Source: Campylobacteraceae bacterium UBA1877 (GTDB lineage: Bacteria; Campylobacterota; Campylobacteria; Campylobacterales; Campylobacteraceae). From it: a stretch of 22,332 bases of DNA. A model generated the notes under the pieces. It ran no database searches. It was given only the letters and a program-made list of their open reading frames with translations, and was not told the origin of the DNA. A program made the position numbers and the translations under genes. The stretch covers positions 15,025 through 37,356 of the forward strand of contig DDHL01000034.1 in assembly GCA_002352945.1 (NCBI GenBank), in the 5' to 3' direction. The first letter of the stretch is position 1. Every line of letters begins with the position of its first letter. Of the stretch, positions 16,324 through 22,332 are shown in pieces.

Positions 16324-18198
16324 ATGTCCAAACATCAATTTCAAACTGAGGTCAGTCAACTACTGCATCTTATGATCCATTCTCTTTATTCAAACAAGGA
16401 GATTTTCCTGCGAGAATTAATCTCTAACGCTTCTGATGCCTTAGATAAACTGAACTATTTGACATTGACGGATGAGAAATTCAAAACATTACAATATGAG
16501 CCACGTATCGATATTATTGTAGATAAAGAGGCAAAAACACTTACCATCAGCGATACTGGCATTGGAATGAATAAGGATGATTTGGTTGAAAATCTAGGAA
16601 CAATTGCAAGAAGTGGCACAAAATCTTTTATTGAACAGTTAAGCGGTGATGCAAAAAAGGATTCAACTCTTATTGGTCAATTTGGTGTTGGTTTCTACTC
16701 AGCCTTTATGGTAGCAAGCAAAATCGAAGTTCTTTCACGAAAAGCTGGAGAAGATGAGGCTTATAAGTGGGTAAGTGAAGCCGGCGATAGCTTTGAGATT
16801 ACAAAAGCCGATAAAGATACCCACGGAACGAGCATCACACTTACCATAAAAGATGAGGAAAAAGAGTTTTTAGAAACCTATCGTCTTGAGTCAATTATTA
16901 AAAAGTACTCAAACCACATCCCCTTTGGCATCTACATGGATAAAGAGGAGTATATTCCAGCAGAAGAGGAAGGAAAAGAGGGAAAAACTGAGATAAAAAA
17001 TGTTCAAATCAATAAAGCTTCAGCCCTTTGGCGCCTTCCAAAAAGTGAAATTAAAGAAAAAGAGTACAAAGACCTCTACAAGCAAATCTCTCACGATAGC
17101 TCAGACCCACTTCTTTGGATCCACACCAAGGCTGAGGGAACCTTAGAGTACACAACTCTTTTTTACATTCCAACAACACCTCCATTAGATCTTTTCCGCG
17201 TTGATTACCAGCCTGGAGTAAAGCTTTATGTAAAACGTGTATTTATCACTGATGATGAAAAAGAGTTGATGCCGACTTATTTGCGATTTGTAAGAGGAAT
17301 TATCGATGCTGAGGATTTACCGCTTAATGTAAGCCGTGAAATTTTACAGCAAAACCGTATTTTAGAGAGTATCAAACAAGCCTCTGTTAAAAAGATTTTA
17401 GGTGAACTTAAAAAGCTAAAAGAGAAGGATTTTGAAAAATATCTTGAATTTTACAAAGTTTTTGGAAAGGTTCTTAAAGAGGGACTTTATGGTGATTTTG
17501 CAAACCGTGATGCACTCCTTGAATTGGTGCTTTTTAAATCTAGTAAAACCGATAAACTCATTAGCCTAAAAGAGTATAAAGAAGGGATGAAAGAGGATCA
17601 AAAAAGCATCTACTACATCACAGGCGAAAATGAAGCAATGCTAAGAAACTCTCCGCTTATTGAGCGTTTTAAAAAGAATGATATAGAGGTTCTCTTATTA
17701 GATGAAGAGGTTGATGCAATTGTTATGCCAATGGTTCATGAGTATGATAAAACACCAATTAAGCCTGTAAACAATTCTGAAGTAGATGATGAGATTACGC
17801 AAGATTCAGAAAAGACTAAAGCCGATGAAGATAAGTATAAAGAGATTCTTGTAAAAATGAAAGAGACGCTAAAAGATGAAGTTAAAGATATTAAAATCTC
17901 AAACCGTCTAAGCGACTCGCCATCTTGTCTTATTTATGATAAAAATGATCCCGATTTTCAAATGCAGCAGATGCTAAAACAGATGGGGCAAGACAATCTT
18001 CCAAAAGTAAAACCTATCTTGGAAATCAATCCTGATCACGCAATTATCCAAAAACTGGCCCAATCAAAAGATTTTTTATATCTTAATGATATTGCCTACT
18101 TGCTTTTAGATCAAGCAAAATTACAAGAAGGAATGAAGATTGAAGATGTAAATGCCTTTGCAAAAAGAGTAAACACCTTTGTATCAAAGGCTTTATAA
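16324..18198 (+). CDS. htpG: Hsp90-family chaperone HtpG
   Basis: Cytoplasmic ATP-dependent homodimeric chaperone. It has 624 residues, full length for the bacterial form. The N-terminal GHKL ATPase shows [13 protein letters not shown] (about 31-43), [12 protein letters not shown] (about 76-87) and [11 protein letters not shown] (118-128), which carry the nucleotide-binding Asn, Asp and Gly residues. The middle domain includes [13 protein letters not shown] with the catalytic Arg, and the C-terminal dimerisation domain follows. As in other bacterial members there is no MEEVD tail. AAAGGAG lies about 6 bases upstream of the ATG. It is a single gene, with a strong hairpin terminator right after the stop. 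Confidence 0.98.
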   Translation: MSKHQFQTEVSQLLHLMIHSLYSNKEIFLRELISNASDALDKLNYLTLTDEKFKTLQYEPRIDIIVDKEAKTLTISDTGIGMNKDDLVENLGTIARSGTKSFIEQLSGDAKKDSTLIGQFGVGFYSAFMVASKIEVLSRKAGEDEAYKWVSEAGDSFEITKADKDTHGTSITLTIKDEEKEFLETYRLESIIKKYSNHIPFGIYMDKEEYIPAEEEGKEGKTEIKNVQINKASALWRLPKSEIKEKEYKDLYKQISHDSSDPLLWIHTKAEGTLEYTTLFYIPTTPPLDLFRVDYQPGVKLYVKRVFITDDEKELMPTYLRFVRGIIDAEDLPLNVSREILQQNRILESIKQASVKKILGELKKLKEKDFEKYLEFYKVFGKVLKEGLYGDFANRDALLELVLFKSSKTDKLISLKEYKEGMKEDQKSIYYITGENEAMLRNSPLIERFKKNDIEVLLLDEEVDAIVMPMVHEYDKTPIKPVNNSEVDDEITQDSEKTKADEDKYKEILVKMKETLKDEVKDIKISNRLSDSPSCLIYDKNDPDFQMQQMLKQMGQDNLPKVKPILEINPDHAIIQKLAQSKDFLYLNDIAYLLLDQAKLQEGMKIEDVNAFAKRVNTFVSKAL

Positions 18199-18204
18199 AA
18201 AGCT

Positions 18205-18237
18205 AAAGACTTCTTGCAAAAAATGCAAGAAGTCTTT
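18205..18237. terminator. strong bidirectional hairpin between htpG and the bd-like operon
   Basis: A perfect 14-bp stem, AAAGACTTCTTGCA against TGCAAGAAGTCTTT, with a 5-base A loop, begins 6 bases after the htpG stop. It lies between two convergent units and so can end both. Its right arm runs into an exact TTTACATGTAAA palindrome (18235-18246). Confidence 0.85.
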
Positions 18238-18246
18238 ACATGTAAA
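18235..18246. repeat. TTTACATGTAAA palindrome fused to the htpG terminator
   Basis: Exact copy sharing three bases with the right arm of the hairpin and ending two bases before the stop codon of the convergent gene. Confidence 0.8.
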
Positions 18247-18248
18247 CC

Positions 18249-19442
18249 TTAGAGGATATTTTTAAATAGAGTCATAAGTCCCCATCCAAAAAATATAACC
18301 ATCCAAGCACTCATAATTGCTAGAGTATAGTTTCCAAGCTTTGTAACTGCCGCATCTTTGCTTCCATCAAAAACACCTTCTGTTTTTCCAACCTTCCAAG
18401 CTAAAGTCAATAAGAAGGCAACGCCCACTCCTCCCATAATAAGAAAGGTTGAAAGAAACATTACAATGGTTGGAATCTCTAAATTAACAGTATAATCATA
18501 AATGCTATATCCAAGGCTTGACATAATATCATATCGAAGCCACTCGCGAAGCGTTGAAAACAAAAGCGCTACAACAACAAGCCAGCCAACTGTTAGGTAA
18601 GCATTTTTATTAGTTCCTGCCATCGCTAATAAAACAAGGGCTCCAATGATGCTAACAATGCCGATTGGATGAAAGAGGTATTCAATCGCATTAAGCCAAA
18701 ATACAAATAAAATCGCACTAATAATTAATCCAATTACAGCTAGCTTTGTTCCAAGATTTTCACAAAATTCTACATACTCCTTACTCATATCAGATCGAGA
18801 ACTTACAAAGCGGCCATAAGCTTGCAAAAAGATTCCAACCACAGGCAGTGCAAGGCTTACCATAAAGGCTAAGCGGGTGTATTCAATATTAAAAGTCCAT
18901 CCACTCATATCAATCTTGCCATTTGGTGCATACATTTGCATCCAATCATTTGGCATAATTGATGTTATGGCAAAATTGTGCATCAACACACCACAAAAGA
19001 TTAAAAAAGCAAACGATGTTGCTCCTATAAGAGCTCCATTTCCCTCTTTTGCCTTATTGGCATAGTAGTACCAATAATAGACACAATAGCCCACAATAAG
19101 TGCATAAATAAAGATAAAGACCCACATACCAGATAGTGTATTTGTTACATACCAGTTTGGATCATAAATCACTTGCGTAAACAAAAGCGGAGCAACACCA
19201 AGCACAATAAGCAGCGAAACACTAAGTTTGCCTGTTTGAATAAGATGGCCTGTTAAAAGCTTCCAATTTGGATTGCTTTTTTGTTGCGTTACACCATAGA
19301 TTGATAAACCTAAACTTCCAATTGAGAGCAATACAAAAGCGATGTGTAAAGCCCACGTTAAAACGTAAAGAACCTGAAATACAATGGGATAAAATGGAAT
19401 CCCAGCTGGATCTCTTAAAGCTAATAAAACTGATGCGTCCAT
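18249..19442 (-). CDS. second CydA-like membrane subunit, partner of the heme c bd-like protein
   Basis: A 397-residue integral membrane protein with about nine to ten hydrophobic segments. I infer that it is a divergent CydA-like subunit: the first segment LTWALHIAFVLLSIGSL places His33 as in CydA, where the equivalent His binds a heme, and EYTRLAFMVSLALPVVGIFL resembles the FPHMFLRIGFMVMMSGVIG of its neighbour. Unlike the neighbour it has no c-type heme motif. The ATG at 19442 is chosen because GGAG lies 6 bases upstream; the ATG at 19448 sits directly on that site. It begins 9 bases after the stop of the upstream gene, so the two form one unit. No CydB-like gene is present. Homology is by eye only. 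The protein may hold heme or act as a structural half of a heterodimer. Confidence 0.7.
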   Translation of the reverse strand: MDASVLLALRDPAGIPFYPIVFQVLYVLTWALHIAFVLLSIGSLGLSIYGVTQQKSNPNWKLLTGHLIQTGKLSVSLLIVLGVAPLLFTQVIYDPNWYVTNTLSGMWVFIFIYALIVGYCVYYWYYYANKAKEGNGALIGATSFAFLIFCGVLMHNFAITSIMPNDWMQMYAPNGKIDMSGWTFNIEYTRLAFMVSLALPVVGIFLQAYGRFVSSRSDMSKEYVEFCENLGTKLAVIGLIISAILFVFWLNAIEYLFHPIGIVSIIGALVLLAMAGTNKNAYLTVGWLVVVALLFSTLREWLRYDIMSSLGYSIYDYTVNLEIPTIVMFLSTFLIMGGVGVAFLLTLAWKVGKTEGVFDGSKDAAVTKLGNYTLAIMSAWMVIFFGWGLMTLFKNIL

Positions 19443-19451
19443 TATCATCTC

Positions 19452-20789
19452 CTAATAATCTTGTGCTACAAGCCACGTAGCAATGGCTTCATACTCTTCT
19501 TCTGGCAATTGCAAGGTTGGCATGTGGGTAAATGCACCAGCTCCAATGCCATATAAAATTCCCTTAATTGCCTCTTTGTCCATGCCAGCAATTCGATCCT
19601 TCATTGGACGATATTTTCCACTCTTTTCAAGCGAGTGGCAACTTGAACAAGCAATTTTTGTTAGAAGTTCGCCAGCTTCAAGCTGATTGCTTGGAGTAAT
19701 TGTTCTTAAGTTTTGAGGAATCCAAGGATTTGTTTTTAGTAAACCTTTTTGAGCAATCAAAGGCAGCTCGCTTTTAATATTTTTCCCCTCAACATCGCGG
19801 CTAATTATTTGATTTGAATAGATGTACTGGCCAGCCACATAAGGTTTTCGCATACTCTCTCTTAACTTCTCTCCCTTCCATAAGCCAGAAACCAAGATGA
19901 CAACAATCATCAAGGATGCAAAAGCTGGATGGATAAGTCTTGGGCGAACTATGGCAAGTCCAAAATAGAGTATAAACAAAACCATCAAAATAATGCGGTT
20001 TTGGATAATTGCATCTCTATCATAAGCAAAGATAGCGTGGGCATTTTCGGGCAAGGTTTGCATGTACCATACAAATCCAAAAAGAGTAATTGCGCCACCT
20101 AAAATGCTAATAAAGCCCATCTTGCGGCTAAGCTCATCTGAGAGTTCTGGTTTTTCTTTTTTCATCGAGCTTGAGATAACAATTCCAATAACACCAGACA
20201 TCATAACCATAAACCCAATGCGCAAGAACATATGTGGGAAAGTGTTGATTCCAAAGAAGGCATCGCTTGCACTTCCTGTTGTATAGTATGCATCAGTTCC
20301 AGGCCACATCATAAAGCTGATAATTCCAATAATCAAAGCCAATGTTCCAACCGAAGCTAGGGCAAAGGAGTATGTAAGTTTTAAGTGGGTTTTTTTATCA
20401 ATCTTATTCATAAAATAGACCAATGCGAAAACTCCAATGACTTCATAAACAAAAAAGACCCACTCGGTCGCCCAAACCCATACAAAGTTATGAATCAATG
20501 CACTAATGCCCCTTGGGCTTGCAGCCGTTGCTGTATACCAGATTCCAGGGCCTGTTATCGAGCCGATTACATAGGAAAATATGAGCAAGAACATCCCATA
20601 TTTTTTCATATAAGGATATAAATCTGAACGATTCTCCTTATACGCTTTATGTGCTAAAAAGGCAAACAAGATTGCTGCACCAACTGAGGTGTGGGATGCA
20701 AGAATATGGATGGTTCCAGTAATACCCATCATCCATGCGCTCCCATAGTCCGGAAAGTAAAACAGTGGAAACTGTCCAACTATATCCAT
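19452..20789 (-). CDS. cytochrome bd-type subunit I-like protein with C-terminal cytochrome c domain
   Basis: A 445-residue membrane protein of the CydA superfamily. Its first segment GTIHILASHTSVGAAI aligns His28 with the N-terminal heme-ligand His of CydA. It also shows GPGIWYTATAASPRG, an acidic pair in TEWVFFVYEVIG (Glu109, Glu116) and FPHMFLRIGF (His186), a likely heme b ligand. After about eight membrane segments comes REsmRKPYV-like sequence and then a periplasmic cytochrome c domain with CSSCH (381-385) and likely axial Met423 in THMPTLQLP. This layout fits the heme c-bearing (OR-C type) branch of the bd superfamily, in which electrons may come from a c-type cytochrome rather than quinol. 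AAGGAG lies 6 bases upstream of the ATG. Oxygen reduction is likely but not proven. Confidence 0.82.
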   Translation of the reverse strand: MDIVGQFPLFYFPDYGSAWMMGITGTIHILASHTSVGAAILFAFLAHKAYKENRSDLYPYMKKYGMFLLIFSYVIGSITGPGIWYTATAASPRGISALIHNFVWVWATEWVFFVYEVIGVFALVYFMNKIDKKTHLKLTYSFALASVGTLALIIGIISFMMWPGTDAYYTTGSASDAFFGINTFPHMFLRIGFMVMMSGVIGIVISSSMKKEKPELSDELSRKMGFISILGGAITLFGFVWYMQTLPENAHAIFAYDRDAIIQNRIILMVLFILYFGLAIVRPRLIHPAFASLMIVVILVSGLWKGEKLRESMRKPYVAGQYIYSNQIISRDVEGKNIKSELPLIAQKGLLKTNPWIPQNLRTITPSNQLEAGELLTKIACSSCHSLEKSGKYRPMKDRIAGMDKEAIKGILYGIGAGAFTHMPTLQLPEEEYEAIATWLVAQDY

Positions 20790-21080
20790 GGAAGACTCCT
20801 TATTTTTTTAAAATAACACTTTTATGTCATAACTTTACTTTATATATGTTAATTTAGTATTAAATTTGAAAGTGTGTATTTAAAAATAAATATTAAGAAG
20901 ATTTTAATGTTAGCAGGAATTTTATTTTGTATAAAATATTTTATGAAAGTTAACTATTAAGATTTATACTTTACATGTAAAGACTTACAAAAAATGCCTT
21001 ACATGTAAAATAGGTTCAAAAAGCTTTATTGTATTGTAAATCTTTTACATGTAAAGTTTAACCCTTACATGTAAAAATGT
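20790..21080. other. 291-bp AT-rich gap with four TTTACATGTAAA-type sites
   Basis: No gene was found here. The part next to the bd-like operon (20790-20960) must hold its promoter, but it is so AT-rich that no single -35/-10 pair stands out; a 14-bp palindrome ATAAAATATTTTAT lies at 20931-20944. The other part (20970-21075) contains two exact TTTACATGTAAA copies (20970, 21044) and two with one change, CTTACATGTAAA (20998, 21064), just beyond the msrB stop. No ordinary terminator hairpin is visible after msrB. Confidence 0.75.
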
Positions 21081-21782
21081 TTATTGATTGAGTTTATCGC
21101 GAGGAATAAAATCTAAAACTGTCGCATTAATGCAAAACCTTTGCCTTCCATTTGGTGCATCATTAAATACGTGTCCTAAATGAATTCCACTCTTTTTTGC
21201 TACTACTTCAGTTCTTACCATCCCATAACTTCTATCTTCTCTTTGGATAGTGGCTCCATCAACTGCTTTGTAAAAACTAAGCCATCCTGAGCCTGAATCA
21301 AATCTATCTTTTGTATCAAAAAGCACGTCTCCTGAGAGCTTATCAACAAAGACCCCATCTGGAGTGTTTTTAAATATCTCATACTCTTTACAAAACCTAT
21401 TATCAGTGCCTTGGTTAAAAGCTACCCTAAAAGCTTCCGAATCGCTTCCAAGCTTAAAAGCCCCAAGCGCTTTGTAAAACTCTTTTGGACTCATGTATCC
21501 TTTGTGAGATTTTACCTCTTTGCCATCTTGAATAAATAAAATGGTAGGTGTTGCATCAAGCTTTGTTTCAATCTCAAAACCCTTTAACTGATCTTTGTTG
21601 ACAGTGCGCAGCAAAATATCCCCATTATAAGATGAGCTAACATCCTCTTTAAATTTTGCACAATATGGACAGTTTGGTGCATCAATAACAACAATCTCTT
21701 TCCCTCCGCTAGGCACAATCATCCCATCCTCATTGCCAAATAGTGATACAATCATTGCAATTCCTAAAAGTAAAATTTTCAT
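21081..21782 (-). CDS. periplasmic thioredoxin-like / methionine-R-sulfoxide reductase (MsrB) fusion
   Basis: Repairs oxidised methionine (R form) in exported proteins, probably with its own reducing domain. The 233 residues hold a signal peptide (about 1-16), a thioredoxin-like domain with CPYC (38-41) and cis-Pro region DATPTILF (about 75-84), and an MsrB domain (about 112-233) with FDSGSGWLSF, GIHLGHVFNDAP and RFCIN, where Cys217 is the catalytic residue. The two CxxC zinc pairs of many MsrBs are absent. The common second Cys in the SG-C-GW position is Ser165, so Cys131 (NRFCKEY) may be the resolving Cys. The layout recalls the PilB-type fusion of Neisseria, minus MsrA. It lies 67 bases downstream of the VTT-family gene on the same strand. 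Confidence 0.92.
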   Translation of the reverse strand: MKILLLGIAMIVSLFGNEDGMIVPSGGKEIVVIDAPNCPYCAKFKEDVSSSYNGDILLRTVNKDQLKGFEIETKLDATPTILFIQDGKEVKSHKGYMSPKEFYKALGAFKLGSDSEAFRVAFNQGTDNRFCKEYEIFKNTPDGVFVDKLSGDVLFDTKDRFDSGSGWLSFYKAVDGATIQREDRSYGMVRTEVVAKKSGIHLGHVFNDAPNGRQRFCINATVLDFIPRDKLNQ

Positions 21783-21849
21783 CTTTTCCTCTTTTAATTC
21801 AAGATTGCACTATTTTATCTTCATATTAAAAACAGATTTTAAATAAGCT

Positions 21850-22332
21850 TTAGTTAAAAAAGCGACGAAAGAAGATTGGCAAAAGAGCCAAAAGCCCAAG
21901 GCTTACAAAAAGGCCTGCTAATTTGGGACTAAAGGTGCCTGAGAGTAAATCTAAAGAGGCTAAGGTTGAGCCTACATGTAAAAAAAGGGCTGAGCCTGGA
22001 ATGAGTCCAAAAAAGGTCGGCCAAACATAGTGCTTCCAGCGAAGACCGCTTGCTCCAAAGAGCAAATTAACCCAAAAAAATGGAAAAATTGTACTAAGAC
22101 GTACGGCAAAAACATAAAATGGACCGTTTTGATCAACCTCATTTTTAATAAGCATTAGCCTATCTTTGTAGTGCTTATAAAGCCACCTATAAACATAGGT
22201 TCGTCCAAGCCAATAAGTAAAGAGTGCGCTTCCCATTAATCCCGCTATGGCAATTAAGCTTCCATTAATCATCCCAAAAAAGTAACCGCTTACAATATTT
22301 AAAAGGGATGCGGTTGGCAAACCAAACGATAA
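21850..22332 (-). CDS. VTT/DedA-family membrane protein (5' part missing)
   Basis: Membrane protein of the VTT (SNARE-associated, TVP38/TMEM64-like) family. 160 residues are visible and the frame stays open to the right edge, so the N-terminus lies outside. A TTG at 22320 could be read as a start, but the sequence upstream (LSFG before LPTAS) continues the family pattern, so a start there is unlikely. Visible features are SGYFFGMINGSLIAIAGLMGSALFTYWLGR, FAVRLSTIFPFFWVNLLFGASG, which carries the conserved Arg and Pro, and two late membrane segments. Members are linked to lipid transport and membrane homeostasis; the substrate is unknown. A TTTACATGTAAA-like site at 21971 is read as Leu-His-Val. 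Confidence 0.88.
   Translation of the reverse strand, partial: LSFGLPTASLLNIVSGYFFGMINGSLIAIAGLMGSALFTYWLGRTYVYRWLYKHYKDRLMLIKNEVDQNGPFYVFAVRLSTIFPFFWVNLLFGASGLRWKHYVWPTFFGLIPGSALFLHVGSTLASLDLLSGTFSPKLAGLFVSLGLLALLPIFFRRFFN

Noticed and set aside
20931..20944. Palindrome ATAAAATATTTTAT as an operator for the bd-like operon
   Set aside because: It is entirely A/T in an AT-rich gap and may arise by chance; it is kept only as a note.
20970..21075. Repeat cluster as a CRISPR array or insertion-sequence end
   Set aside because: Repeats are only 12 bp, unevenly spaced and also found singly throughout the window; no cas or transposase gene is present.

Overview
The window is AT-rich chromosomal DNA from a bacterium of the Campylobacterota (formerly Epsilonproteobacteria). 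This rests on the gene order rpmH-rnpA-yidD-yidC-jag-mnmE, a protein of the family often labelled 'hydrogenase-4 component G', the split purS/purQ/purL synthase, and protein sequences that look epsilonproteobacterial. The genus cannot be fixed from the sequence alone; a free-living, respiring member is most likely. No tRNA, rRNA, CRISPR array, prophage or insertion sequence was seen.

Layout. From 1 to 10519 every gene reads leftward: purL (cut by the left edge), then, in transcription order, the ribosome / RNase P / membrane-insertion block rpmH-rnpA-yidD-yidC-jag-mnmE (6042 down to 1525, mostly overlapping genes). Upstream of that lie a small conserved protein of unknown role, an hsp20 gene with a consensus promoter, a Cys-rich lipoprotein gene and clpB with a second consensus promoter. 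From 10717 to 15776 a tight rightward operon carries a ctpA-type protease, purC-purS-purQ, a membrane-anchored SH3-like protein, an acyltransferase (plsC) and a fluoride channel (fluC/crcB). A convergent arsC-like gene follows, then htpG on the plus strand with a strong terminator. From 18249 to the right edge genes read leftward again: a two-gene unit of cytochrome bd-like membrane proteins, one with a C-terminal heme c domain; a periplasmic thioredoxin-MsrB fusion; and a VTT/DedA-like membrane protein cut by the right edge.

Themes. Three heat-shock chaperone genes (hsp20, clpB, htpG) lie within 11.5 kb. Purine synthesis is represented by purC, purS, purQ and purL. Respiration and envelope redox repair are at the right end.

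Most unusual points: (1) mnmE has no ATG/GTG/TTG start and seems to begin at an ATA that overlaps the jag stop codon; (2) rnpA also lacks a normal start in frame, its natural ATG being separated from the coding frame by a -1 shift at an A5 run; (3) a 12-bp palindrome, TTTACATGTAAA, recurs about 14 times across the window inside and between genes, with four copies in 106 bp at 20970-21075; (4) the arsC-like protein has lost the catalytic P-loop cysteine (Ser instead) but keeps the redox cysteines; (5) the bd-like pair consists of two CydA-like subunits and no CydB-like one, with heme c fused to one of them.
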